From: Pseudoduganella violacea
Lineage (GTDB): Bacteria > Pseudomonadota > Gammaproteobacteria > Burkholderiales > Burkholderiaceae_D
Length of the DNA stretch: 64,000 nucleotides
Direction: 5' to 3'
NCBI RefSeq assembly: GCF_014191875.1
Contig: NZ_JACHXD010000014.1
Location: 81,872 to 145,871, forward strand
In this document: piece after piece, positions 34,651-42,987 of the stretch
Position numbering within the stretch: the first letter of the stretch is position 1
How the letters are laid out: every line of letters starts with the position of its first letter
Position numbers and translations under genes: made by a program
The notes under the pieces: model-generated
Told to the model about the DNA's origin: nothing
The model's input: the letters and a program-made list of their open reading frames with translations, nothing else
Databases searched by the model: none

Positions 34651-35886
34651 GTGCCATTCTTCAGCTACAAGGGACGCAATGCGCGCGGCGAATTGATGCA
34701 GGGCGTGCTGGAAGGGGCCGACAGCAGCGCCGTGGCCGACCAGCTGTTCAGCACCGGCGTCACGCCCATCGAGATCGCCGTCACCACCAAGAAGGCGGAC
34801 AAGGGCGGCGAGGGCGAGAACTGGTGGACCCGACTGACCGAGAAGAAAGTCACCAGCATGGACGTGCAGCTGTTCAGCCGCCAGCTTTACACCCTGCTCA
34901 AGGCCGGCGTGCCGATCATGCGCGGCCTGGCGGGCTTGCAGGAATCGGCGGTCAGCAAATCCTTCGGCCGCGTCATCAAGGACTTGCGCGAGTCGCTCGA
35001 CGCGGGGCGCGAGCTGTCCTCGGCCATGCGCCGCCATCCGGAAGTGTTTTCGGCCTTCTACTTGTCCATGGTCAGGGTGGGGGAGATGACGGGGCGGCTG
35101 GAGGAAGTCTTCCTGCGCCTGTTCGACCATATGGAATTCGACCGCGATATGCGCGAGCGGGTCACGACCGCGCTGCGCTATCCGACCTTTGTGGTGGTTG
35201 CCATCATCGCGGCGATGACGGTGGTGAATATCTTCGTGATTCCCGCCTTCGCCAAGGTCTTCGCCGGTTTCAATGCCGAGCTGCCGCTGATGACGCGCAT
35301 CCTGCTGGCGACGTCCAACTTCACCGTCCAGTATTGGCCGCTGATGGCGGGCCTGCTGGCGGGCGGCATCGTCGCCTTCACCCGCTATGTGCGCACGGCC
35401 AAGGGGCGCTACAAGTGGGATAAATTCAAGCTCGGTTTGCCGATCGCGGGCAAGATCATCCGCAAAGCCACGCTGGCCCGCTTTGCGCGCAGCTTCGCCC
35501 TGTCCAGCCGCAGCGGCGTGCCGATCGTGCAGGCGCTGACGGTGGTGGCGCAAACGGTCGACAACAGCTATCTGAGCGCCCGCGTTGAACAGATGCGCGA
35601 CGGCGTGGAGCGTGGCGAAAGCATCCTGCGCACGGCGTCGGCGGCCAATGTGTTCACCCCCGTGGTGCTGCAAATGATTGCGGTCGGCGAGGAATCGGGT
35701 TCGCTCGATGAGCTGATGGACGAGATCGCGCAAATGTACGAACGCGAGGTCGATTACGAGCTGAAAACGCTGTCGGCGCAGATCGAGCCTATATTGATCG
35801 TCGCGCTGGGCATCATGGTATTGGTGCTGGCGCTCGGCATCTTCCTGCCGATCTGGGACTTGGGCAAAGCGGCCCTGCACAAATGA
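34651..35886 (+). CDS. mshG: MSHA biogenesis inner-membrane protein MshG (GspF family)
   Basis: 411 residues with a GTG start at 34651 preceded by GAGGA. Starts VPFFSYKGRNARGELMQGVLEG as in GspF proteins. Two GspF domains carry LFSRQLYTLLKAGVPI and RFARSFALSSRSGVPI, each followed by GExTG/GEESG motifs (VRVGEMTGRL and IAVGEESGSL). Three membrane helices are seen. One base separates it from the mshE stop, and its own stop overlaps the mshF start in ATGA. Forms the inner-membrane platform turned by MshE. Confidence 0.93.
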   Translation: MPFFSYKGRNARGELMQGVLEGADSSAVADQLFSTGVTPIEIAVTTKKADKGGEGENWWTRLTEKKVTSMDVQLFSRQLYTLLKAGVPIMRGLAGLQESAVSKSFGRVIKDLRESLDAGRELSSAMRRHPEVFSAFYLSMVRVGEMTGRLEEVFLRLFDHMEFDRDMRERVTTALRYPTFVVVAIIAAMTVVNIFVIPAFAKVFAGFNAELPLMTRILLATSNFTVQYWPLMAGLLAGGIVAFTRYVRTAKGRYKWDKFKLGLPIAGKIIRKATLARFARSFALSSRSGVPIVQALTVVAQTVDNSYLSARVEQMRDGVERGESILRTASAANVFTPVVLQMIAVGEESGSLDELMDEIAQMYEREVDYELKTLSAQIEPILIVALGIMVLVLALGIFLPIWDLGKAALHK

Positions 35887-36410
35887 AAACGCCGCGCGCG
35901 GACTGGCAAGCTGTCGCCGCCGCGCAACGGCGGGGCTTCAGTCTGTTCGAATTAGGCGTAGTGCTGGTCGTGATTGCTGTTCTAGGCACAGTATTCTTGC
36001 AAAGAGTGCTGTTTTATCAGGAAGAGGCGGAGCGGGCGGCCGTGGCCCAGGTGCTGGCGCAGTTGCGCATCACAATACAGAGTCGGGTGGCGGAGGCGCA
36101 TATTCGTGGCCGGACCGGAGATTTGTCATCGCTTGCTGGAGAAAATCCCATGTCATGGCTATTGCGGCCGCCAGGAAATTATGAGGGTGAACGCGAAGCG
36201 CCCCAGTTGGATGAACTAGAGGCTGGCAGCTGGTATTTCGACCGTGCCGAGAAAACCTTGCTTTATTTGCCAGCTCAATATGATTTTTTTTCTAACGAAA
36301 AACGTCACCCGCTGAAATTCCGTCTGTTGGCAAATACTGGAAACGCACCGGAAACTACTGGAAAGCCCGAAAATAAAGGGCTATCGTTGGAGCAAGTCGT
36401 GGATAAGTAG
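35883..36410 (+). CDS. mshF: MshF-like minor pilin
   Basis: 175 residues. The prepilin site is RRG|FSLFELGVVLVVIAVLGT with Glu5, followed by a globular region rich in polar residues and with no cysteine pair. The gene overlaps mshG by four bases, as mshF follows mshG in the Vibrio E-G-F order. From about the middle of this gene the base composition becomes visibly more AT-rich than in the neighbours upstream. The symbol is by position and length rather than by strong sequence recognition. Confidence 0.75.
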   Translation: MKTPRADWQAVAAAQRRGFSLFELGVVLVVIAVLGTVFLQRVLFYQEEAERAAVAQVLAQLRITIQSRVAEAHIRGRTGDLSSLAGENPMSWLLRPPGNYEGEREAPQLDELEAGSWYFDRAEKTLLYLPAQYDFFSNEKRHPLKFRLLANTGNAPETTGKPENKGLSLEQVVDK

Positions 36411-36478
36411 GTGAGAATATGTTACTTTTATATATCCGCTGCGCAATTTCTGTTGCAGGATGATTTACGGAGAAACTA

Positions 36479-36991
36479 ATGAATAAACAGGCAATCAACG
36501 CAATTCGCAAACAAGGCCAGGGCGGTTTTACCCTGATTGAATTGATCGTTGTGATCGTAATTCTGGGCATTCTCGCCGCAACGGCGCTGCCGCGATTTTT
36601 GGATCTGGGGGGCGAAGCCCGCGTAGCTGCATTGAATGGCGCGCGTGGCGCGATCAACTCAGCAGCTTCCCTGGTGCATGCACGGGCTTTGCTGACTCCT
36701 GGTGCTACTGCCAATATGGAGGGAGTCACGGTCAATTTGGTAAACGGCTATCCTGCTGCCGATAACACCATGTTGCAAGCGGCGGGAATCGATATCAATG
36801 GTGCTGATTTTACTATTGTTAACTCGGGAGCTGCCAGTGGTACCAGTCCCGCTGTCGCGGCTGGCGCGATTGCGATCGTTCCCAACTCTGTTGCCAACTC
36901 GGCAAAGGCGGTGAGTTGTTTCGTATCTTATACCCAAGCTACCGCAACTGCCCCGCCAGCGGTCGCAATTGTAACGAACACCTGCCCGTAA
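36479..36991 (+). CDS. mshA: MSHA major pilin
   Basis: 170 residues, with CGGAGAAA ahead of the ATG. Leader GQGG|FTLIELIVVIVILGILAATALPRFLDL with Glu5 (landmark FTLIELIVVIVILG) and the following GGEARVAALNGARGAINSAASLVHA pattern are the MshA/B signature. A disulfide is likely between Cys near 148 and the penultimate Cys (TNTCP). It has its own 68-bp upstream gap containing an AT-rich TTTATATATC, possibly a promoter of its own, which suits an abundant subunit. Only one such pilin is present, so a separate mshB is absent here. Confidence 0.88.
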   Translation: MNKQAINAIRKQGQGGFTLIELIVVIVILGILAATALPRFLDLGGEARVAALNGARGAINSAASLVHARALLTPGATANMEGVTVNLVNGYPAADNTMLQAAGIDINGADFTIVNSGAASGTSPAVAAGAIAIVPNSVANSAKAVSCFVSYTQATATAPPAVAIVTNTCP

Positions 36992-37003
36992 TTACTTGCG
37001 TGA

Positions 37004-37480
37004 TCAACATGGCCCGCCTGGATTAGGGGGGGCAGCTTTGGTGGCGCAGGCCGTTGCCATGCGCCGGCGTTCAACATAATCGCTGCCTGCCACCGCAGCC
37101 CCTGCATTGGGGCAGTTGGCGGCATTGCAGGCAATGGCGCTGATAACGAAAATCGTTTTTCCGATTGGCGCCCCGGCTGCGTCGACTCCCTCATTGAAAT
37201 TCGTTGCATCACAGTTTACGACCACATTAAAGCCGTTCTGGCCTGTGAAATTGAGGGAGGTGGCGGGCGCGCATGCGCTGCTCGTCATCGCCTGATATAA
37301 ACCCCATTCCACGCCTGCCCGCGCTGCCTGATTGGCATAGGCTGCGGCGATATCCTGCGCCGATGCGCTCTGTTGTCCTATGCTGGTACGGACCATGACT
37401 GCTGCGAGTGAAGCCAGCAGCACTAAAATCACCACGGCGACAATGACGCCAAACCCTTTTTGCCTGTCTCTTCTGTTCAT
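37004..37480 (-). CDS. mshP: MshP-like minor pilin
   Basis: 158 residues. Leader RRDRQKG|FGVIVAVVILVLLAS lacks Glu5, as usual for MshP/PilX/GspK-type proteins. The globular part has several cysteines (SSACAP, VVNCDA, IACNAANCPN, ATACATK, PGGPC), suggesting disulfides. It starts in an ATGA overlap with mshO and ends 12 bp from the convergent mshA stop with no visible terminator between. It is the last gene of the inverted mshQ-C-D-O-P block. Confidence 0.82.
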   Translation of the reverse strand: MNRRDRQKGFGVIVAVVILVLLASLAAVMVRTSIGQQSASAQDIAAAYANQAARAGVEWGLYQAMTSSACAPATSLNFTGQNGFNVVVNCDATNFNEGVDAAGAPIGKTIFVISAIACNAANCPNAGAAVAGSDYVERRRMATACATKAAPPNPGGPC

Positions 37481-38367
37481 GGTACGTTGCTCGCATGGGC
37501 GCCATAAGTCAGCGTAACCGATTCATTGTCATCCGTTAACGTCAGCTGGATGGACATATAGCCGCTGCCTTGCGTTGCGCCAGGGTTGGGGTCGTATGTC
37601 ATGGTACAGGCTGAGACATTGTTGGCGACCAGGGAGGGCTGGGCAGTCAGGGCGTTGTTGATTGCCAGCGGCGGTGCATTGCAGCCGTTGGGCATGCCGG
37701 CATTGAAGCCATAACCGGAATAACGTAGCAACGCCCCTGTGCCGCGTCCGTTCAGCAGGCCGGCTGTGCAGGAATACATGACGGGACCAATGGCTGCGGG
37801 CACGATCATGAAGCGCGAGCCGTCGTAGCCGGGCTGAATATTTACCCGCAGCGCGTTAACGGTAATACGATGGGTGCCGGCAGGCAGCGCAGCCACGGGC
37901 GGCGGCGCAACAACGAGGATTCCGGTGCGAGTGGGGCTGGGAGTGTTGTAAATGTCGTCCGCAGTTTGGTTGCCGATCACGATCCAGTCGCCGGCTGCTG
38001 GCGGAACGGGGGCTTGCGGCATAAAGACGTCAAACGCTGCGGCAGGCGCCGAGGCTTCGAGTGGCAGGCTGCCGGCATTCGCGCTGTCGACAGCGGTGCG
38101 AAAGCGCCCGCCGCCTGAGCCTGGAACCAGCTCAAAGCAGGTAGGGGCAGCCTGGCGAATGGAATTTGGTACGGCCAGACGGATGTCGCGCATCATCAGG
38201 CGCATGGCGCTGTCGGCCTGGTCGCTAAGCGAAGCGCGGCGGCCAACGGCCATATAATTACCGATGGCGGGCCGCAAAAAAGCTACCAGCCCCGCCGCCA
38301 GTACGGCAACGATGACCATTACCGTGATCAGCTCGACCAGCGTGAAACCGGCGCTTTTTATCTTCAT
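37477..38367 (-). CDS. mshO: MshO-like minor pilin
   Basis: 296 residues with prepilin site SAG|FTLVELITVMVIVAVLAAG (Glu5). After the helix come FLRPAIGNYMAVGRRASLSDQADSAMRLMMRDIRLAVPNSIR (landmark MRDIRLAVPNSIR), a pattern seen in PilW/GspJ-type minor pilins and in MshO. The C-terminal half is Gly/Asn-rich with scattered cysteines. It is coupled by four-base overlaps to mshD upstream and mshP downstream. Predicted pilus-tip complex subunit. Confidence 0.86.
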   Translation of the reverse strand: MKIKSAGFTLVELITVMVIVAVLAAGLVAFLRPAIGNYMAVGRRASLSDQADSAMRLMMRDIRLAVPNSIRQAAPTCFELVPGSGGGRFRTAVDSANAGSLPLEASAPAAAFDVFMPQAPVPPAAGDWIVIGNQTADDIYNTPSPTRTGILVVAPPPVAALPAGTHRITVNALRVNIQPGYDGSRFMIVPAAIGPVMYSCTAGLLNGRGTGALLRYSGYGFNAGMPNGCNAPPLAINNALTAQPSLVANNVSACTMTYDPNPGATQGSGYMSIQLTLTDDNESVTLTYGAHASNVP

Positions 38368-38843
38368 GGTTGGAATTTACCGAAATTGGTTCGCCAGCCC
38401 CGAAGGGTAAAGCTATCGGTGCCCCTGCTAACCTTTATCGTAATTTCAAAGGAATCCCCGGCTGTTGCAAGCAACATGGGGCCGGCAACGACCTTAACAA
38501 CCGCTACGTTTACCTGATAGGCATCCAAACCAGGAATTGCGGTGCCCATTACGTCGCATGGCTTGTTCTGATATTGGTTATAATCCTCCAGATTGTTGTA
38601 GTTGTCGCGCGCGCATGCGTTGCTAGGTAGACCATTATTTGACGCCGCCGCGAAAGGCATTCTTTGGATTTCCTCCATCATCCCTTCGGCAATTGCAGTC
38701 ATCTGTTTTATCACCATGGGGTCGGTGCTGGCACGGGATGTGCGCGAGAATACAGAGAGCAAGCTAGCCAAGCACACGCCGATAATGACCATGGCCACGA
38801 TCAGCTCGACCAGCGTCATGCCTTGGGCGCGTCTAGTCCACAC
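38364..38843 (-). CDS. mshD: MshD-like minor pilin
   Basis: 159 residues with prepilin site AQG|MTLVELIVAMVIIGVCLAS (Glu5 present, Met at position 1 of the mature protein). Following motif SRTSRASTDPMVIKQMTAIAEGMMEEIQRMPF (landmark AEGMMEEI) is typical of MshD/PilV/GspI-type minor pilins. Two cysteines lie in NACARDN and NKPCDVM. It overlaps the mshC 3' end by 11 bp and mshO by four. Confidence 0.87.
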   Translation of the reverse strand: MWTRRAQGMTLVELIVAMVIIGVCLASLLSVFSRTSRASTDPMVIKQMTAIAEGMMEEIQRMPFAAASNNGLPSNACARDNYNNLEDYNQYQNKPCDVMGTAIPGLDAYQVNVAVVKVVAGPMLLATAGDSFEITIKVSRGTDSFTLRGWRTNFGKFQP

Positions 38844-39327
38844 GGCCGCTGACTCCTATGATCGTGATCGCAGCTTCGTTTTGTGCTGCGGCACTGACGG
38901 TGATGCTGTTGCTGGCTAGATTGACTCCGGCGCAATCCGTAGTAATCTCTCCATTTGGCTGGAAAAATAGGACAAGGGGAGCAGCCGCCGTAAAATTAGT
39001 GGCAGCCTTGGTGCTGGTGAAAGCTGCGCCGTCTGGAGTGGCGAGCGGCACGCCGATACAATTGCCCGCCGCATTGGTGGCGGCGGGATTGTTGGCTGCA
39101 ATCAGCAAGGTCACTGAGTTATTGTTGACCGTGGCCCAGACCACGCGGCGGTGCCCGACCGCCGACTTCTGCGCATAGCGCAGAGCCGTCACGATATCGG
39201 CACGAAAGCCCGGCCCGGCCATGCCTGGATCGCTTAACATGCGCGGTATCGCGATGGCGGAAAGTATGCCCAACAGCACCATCACGGTGACCAGCTCTAC
39301 CATGGTGTAGCCGCCTGCCGCCTTCAA
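38833..39327 (-). CDS. mshC: MshC-like minor pilin
   Basis: 164 residues with prepilin site AGG|YTMVELVTVMVLLGILSAIAIPRM (landmark MVELVTVMVLLG, Glu5 present). The following FRADIVTALRYAQKSAVGHRR is the GspH/FimT/MshC signature (landmark ALRYAQKSAVGHRR). Two cysteines (GNCIGV, TTDCAG) may pair. Its start overlaps the mshQ stop by four bases, so it is cotranslated from the mshQ message. Predicted minor pilin of the priming complex. Confidence 0.88.
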   Translation of the reverse strand: MKAAGGYTMVELVTVMVLLGILSAIAIPRMLSDPGMAGPGFRADIVTALRYAQKSAVGHRRVVWATVNNNSVTLLIAANNPAATNAAGNCIGVPLATPDGAAFTSTKAATNFTAAAPLVLFFQPNGEITTDCAGVNLASNSITVSAAAQNEAAITIIGVSGRVD

Positions 39328-41843
39328 TTGAACACCTCGCGCACGAAGATAGTGGCGCGGGTTTCGGGGGCGGTAACGCCAAAATTGGCGCGCGCCGACG
39401 GATCATTTTCTGGATTGGCGCCCACGGAGCACGCGCCATACCAGGAGCGCAGCCAGGGTGTGTCGTTGCCTTGGGTTTTCTTGTGGGTAGCCAAGCAGGA
39501 CTGATCCAGCGTTTGCGCGCCGGCATTCTGAGCCAGATTGAGCGCTACATCCACATAGCCTTTGTTTGCGTAGGTACTGCGGAGTTTCAGCGTGTCTTCG
39601 CCGTTACTCAAGGTCAGATCGTTGAGCACGGTGGCGGTGAAGTTGCTACCCGGCGGCGGGAACGGCGTCAGCGCCACTGATGTGAGCTTAATCGTGGTGT
39701 AGTTGTCCTGGGTATTCCACAACCAATTGCTGCCGTTCCAGTATTCTGCGCGCACTCGCATCGACACCACTGTGCTGACGCCGCCAAAGGCATTGGACAA
39801 GCGCAACCGCCCGCTACGTATGGGAATCACATCTTCCTTCCCATTTGCGGATGTAACGACGCTTCCCTCGGTGGCGCGTATGCGCAGCGGCAGGGGAGCG
39901 GTCTTGATCTGCGCGAACTTAAAGACAGGGGTAAGTTCGGCTTCTCCCTTATTGCTGCCCTGGAAGGCCGAGCCAGCAATAGATGCGATATCTAATGTGC
40001 CGGTAGCGGGAAGGATAGCAGCTACCGGTGGTCCATCGCTGAATGCCGCCAGATCGACTTTGGCATTGGCGGCGGCACCAAGCATATAGTTTTGGGTCGT
40101 GGTGGCGGCGCTTGGCGGGTTGGCATAGGCTTTGGCGGTGACTTTAATCTTGTCTATGGTTTGACCCGAATACCAGAACAGGCGGGTGCTTTCATGTGTC
40201 ACATCAAAATGGTGCGGCACAAAGCTTTGCGTGCAGGAGCTGTTGGCCGTTGCCGTGCTGCCGGCCGGTTTGATGGAAGAGGAAAGATAGGGGAGAGGTG
40301 CCGAAGCCGAGGCAGGATTGTTATCGATATAGGCCGTCAAATCGCCTGTACCGACTTCGGACCAGCTGATATTGGCAGCTTGGCCTTTGCCGTTCGTAAA
40401 GCTCTGAACGAGTCCCGTGGCGACGACCCCGGCTACTCCGCCGAGATTGGCCGTGGGCGTGCATTTGTTGAAGTTCACGCGCACCTGCGTCGCGGAACTC
40501 TCCTTGCCGAAATTGGGCGTTGCGTTGCCCAAGGCATTCAGGGCGGTGACGTCGGCATTAAAAGGACTGCCAGCCTTATGCGGATTGCTTTCATTCGGTG
40601 TGATTCTGAAACTGGCTGGCGCCACCACAAAGCTATCCGAGCCGATGATGGCGGGGGAGGCGGTGCTCGCGTTCAGCGTTAATGTGCCAACGTCCTCATA
40701 AAGCAGCGAGGGTTCTGCTGTGCCATTGCTGTCGAAAGTCAGGTTGACGGCGGTGGCTGGTGCATTGCAACTGATCTTGCTTCCGCCAATGCTCAGCTGT
40801 AGCGTGCCGCTGGTCGGGTTGCTGTAATTGCAGCTCAGACTGACGGCTCGCGCTCCAGTGAAACCGGGCGTGCAGCGGTTGCTGGTATCGCTTTTCTTTA
40901 CGGCTTCGATTTTGGCTGTTTGCGTGAGGCCGGCAACGTGGTCGGCAACGGTGATCAGGAAGGCGGCATCTTGAAAGTTGAGGCTGCAATTGGCGTTGTT
41001 GCCATCCCAGCAGGTATAGCCGTTGCTGGAGCTATAACCGTCGGCCGAGAGCGTTACCGTGCTGGCCGTGGTGATACCCAGATTGACGCTGGTTGAGCTG
41101 CTGTTTGAGGGGATGGTGAACGGCACGCTGGCGCCATTGCTGGCTTTGACATTGCCGCTGACGCCGCCGGTATAAGCGGTGCAGGCGCCGTTGCTGTCGC
41201 TGCCGGCGCAGGCATAGACGGTGATCACGGCTGGCGTGCACGTCAGGGCGGTGCCGTTGTGGCCGACGCGTATATGGTGCAGTGCGCTCACTGGTGGCTT
41301 GGCGCCGCAGCCGTAAAAATTGGTCGATCCGGCGCGGCAGATGCCAGTGATATAAGTATCCTTGTCCACGTCCAGGAAGCCGCCCACCGTCACATCACCG
41401 TCGTAAATCGAGTCCTTGGCGAAGTGGACATTGCCGCCGGCCGTGATATTGCCGGTGAAGCGCGCATCCTTGGCAATGTCGATGCTGCCGCCCACGGTCA
41501 GGTTCATGGTGACGCTGACGTCTTTTTTCAGATCGACGCTGCCGCCGACCGAGATGTCGAAGGCATAGTCGTTGTTGACCGTGCTGAGATTCTTGTCGGT
41601 GGATAAATTGCCGGAAACCTGGAGGCGGATGGGGCCGTTCAAGACCAGGGTCGCGTCCTTGTCCAGATCGATGCTGCCGCAGTTGTAATCCTGGCCGGAG
41701 CCGCTGCAATTAAAGGGCGCTTTGTTCAGGTCGCCCGGCAGGTAGTAGGTATCGGCCATGGCCGGCGCGCCGGCCGCGTAGAGCAGAAAAGCAAGAGGCA
41801 TTGCCGCGAATTTCGGCAACAGGAAAGAGAGGCGCGAGTCCAT
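39324..41843 (-). CDS. mshQ: MshQ-like surface protein with DUF6701-type C-terminus
   Basis: 839 residues. Signal peptide near 1-30 (LAFLLYAAGAPAMA). Residues about 60-170 contain short repeats of the form VGGSVDLKKDVSV, VGGSIDIAKDARF, AGGNVHFAKDSIY and VGGFLDVDKDTYI, like a right-handed beta-solenoid of the bactofilin/polymer-forming kind. The rest is large and Ser/Thr/Asn-rich, with FRITPNESNPHKAG and HHFDVTH elements of the MshQ/DUF6701 family. No prepilin site. In Vibrio mshQ is the last gene of the structural block; here it is first. It is probably the tip adhesin or an exported surface protein; that role is inferred. Confidence 0.82.
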   Translation of the reverse strand: MDSRLSFLLPKFAAMPLAFLLYAAGAPAMADTYYLPGDLNKAPFNCSGSGQDYNCGSIDLDKDATLVLNGPIRLQVSGNLSTDKNLSTVNNDYAFDISVGGSVDLKKDVSVTMNLTVGGSIDIAKDARFTGNITAGGNVHFAKDSIYDGDVTVGGFLDVDKDTYITGICRAGSTNFYGCGAKPPVSALHHIRVGHNGTALTCTPAVITVYACAGSDSNGACTAYTGGVSGNVKASNGASVPFTIPSNSSSTSVNLGITTASTVTLSADGYSSSNGYTCWDGNNANCSLNFQDAAFLITVADHVAGLTQTAKIEAVKKSDTSNRCTPGFTGARAVSLSCNYSNPTSGTLQLSIGGSKISCNAPATAVNLTFDSNGTAEPSLLYEDVGTLTLNASTASPAIIGSDSFVVAPASFRITPNESNPHKAGSPFNADVTALNALGNATPNFGKESSATQVRVNFNKCTPTANLGGVAGVVATGLVQSFTNGKGQAANISWSEVGTGDLTAYIDNNPASASAPLPYLSSSIKPAGSTATANSSCTQSFVPHHFDVTHESTRLFWYSGQTIDKIKVTAKAYANPPSAATTTQNYMLGAAANAKVDLAAFSDGPPVAAILPATGTLDIASIAGSAFQGSNKGEAELTPVFKFAQIKTAPLPLRIRATEGSVVTSANGKEDVIPIRSGRLRLSNAFGGVSTVVSMRVRAEYWNGSNWLWNTQDNYTTIKLTSVALTPFPPPGSNFTATVLNDLTLSNGEDTLKLRSTYANKGYVDVALNLAQNAGAQTLDQSCLATHKKTQGNDTPWLRSWYGACSVGANPENDPSARANFGVTAPETRATIFVREVFN

Positions 41844-41945
41844 GCTCCATCAGATCATGCTGGAGAGTAATGTGTCAAGTTTGTGCCATGACGATGCCGG
41901 CAGGATCGCTGCGAAGAGGGAAATTTTGCGTTTTTTGTACCGGAA

Positions 41946-41987
41946 TTGCAAAATTAGCCTCGGAAATTTTGCAAACTTAAATATAAT
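41946..41987. promoter_or_regulatory. Operator-like inverted repeat and -10 box between mshQ and mshI
   Basis: TTGCAAAATT (41946-41955) and its exact reverse complement AATTTTGCAA (41965-41974) are separated by nine bases. A perfect TATAAT follows at 41982-41987, facing mshI. A third copy of the half-site, AAATTTTGC, lies at 41921. The 196-bp divergent gap is much more AT-rich than its surroundings. The repeat occupies the place of a -35 box, so it looks like an activator or repressor site controlling one or both MSHA blocks. The binding protein is unknown. Confidence 0.55.
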
Positions 41988-42039
41988 CAACCCATTAGCG
42001 CGTAGACCTCAGGTAACGCCCACTATTTTGATTGCCGGC

Positions 42040-42987
42040 ATGAGATTTTTCTCCAGGGAAACAAAAAAACAAGACTGGCTGACACTCTCCTTCCATAGCG
42101 ACGGGGTGTGCGCGGCCAGCGTGCAGCGCTCGCCGAATGCCAAGCCGAAGGTGCTGGCGGCGGCCTTCCATCCCTGCCAGCCCAGCCATTCCCCCGAACT
42201 TCTGGAAAAACTGGGCCGCGAGCTGCGCGCCGCGCAGCACCACTGCAGCACCTTGCTGGCCGGTGGCGAATACCAGCTTTTGTCGGTGGAAGCGCCCAAT
42301 GTGGCGCAGAACGAACTGAAAACGGCCGTGCGCTGGCGCTTGAAGGATATGCTGGATTTCCATATCGACGACGCCACCATCGACGTGCTGGATATCCCAG
42401 CCGACAAAAATGCCGCCGCCGGCCGTCCCCATTCGATGTTCGCCGTGGCCGCCCGCAATAGCCTGATCGAATCGCGCCAAGGCTTGTTCGAGGAGGGCGC
42501 GATTGGTCTGAGCGCGATCGACATCCCGGAAATGGCGCAGCGGAATATCGCCGCACTGCTGGAGCAGGAAGGGCGCGGCCTGGCCATGCTGTCCTTCGAT
42601 GAAGAAGGCGGTCTGCTGACCATCAGCGCGGGTGGCGAGCTGTATCTGTCGCGCCGCATCGACGTCAACCTGGCGCAGTTACTGGACCCGAATCCGAACA
42701 GCCAGCACATCTACTTCGACAAGATCACCCTGGAGCTGCAACGCTCGCTCGACCACTTCGACCGCCAATACCATTTCGTCAGCGTTTCGCGCCTGCTGCT
42801 GGCGCCGACCGGCGCCACGGGTCTGCATGAATTCCTGGCGCAGAATCTGTACATGCCGGTGGAGGTGCTGAACCTGGCCGATGTCTTCGATCTGGACGCG
42901 GCGCCCGACCTGGCCACGGCGGAGGCGCAACAGCGCTTCTTCCTGACGCTGGGCGCGGCTTTGCGCGTGGAAGCGGTGGTGCTATGA
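42040..42987 (+). CDS. mshI: MSHA biogenesis protein MshI (PilM/GspL-like)
   Basis: 315 residues. I start at ATG 42040 (MRFFSRETKKQDWLTLSF); a TTG at 42028 is the alternative, and longer frames upstream run through promoter DNA. The protein is soluble and resembles PilM: KTAVRWRLKDMLDFHIDDATIDVLDIP (landmark VRWRLKDMLDF) is the MshI signature, followed by an actin-like ATPase fold region. It recruits the assembly ATPase to the inner membrane platform. Coupled by ATGA overlap to the next gene. Confidence 0.86.
   Translation: MRFFSRETKKQDWLTLSFHSDGVCAASVQRSPNAKPKVLAAAFHPCQPSHSPELLEKLGRELRAAQHHCSTLLAGGEYQLLSVEAPNVAQNELKTAVRWRLKDMLDFHIDDATIDVLDIPADKNAAAGRPHSMFAVAARNSLIESRQGLFEEGAIGLSAIDIPEMAQRNIAALLEQEGRGLAMLSFDEEGGLLTISAGGELYLSRRIDVNLAQLLDPNPNSQHIYFDKITLELQRSLDHFDRQYHFVSVSRLLLAPTGATGLHEFLAQNLYMPVEVLNLADVFDLDAAPDLATAEAQQRFFLTLGAALRVEAVVL

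Noticed and set aside
41844..42039. Earlier start of mshI near 41842
   Set aside because: The extra residues cover the AT-rich regulatory gap and do not resemble MshI; ATG 42040 begins the conserved protein.
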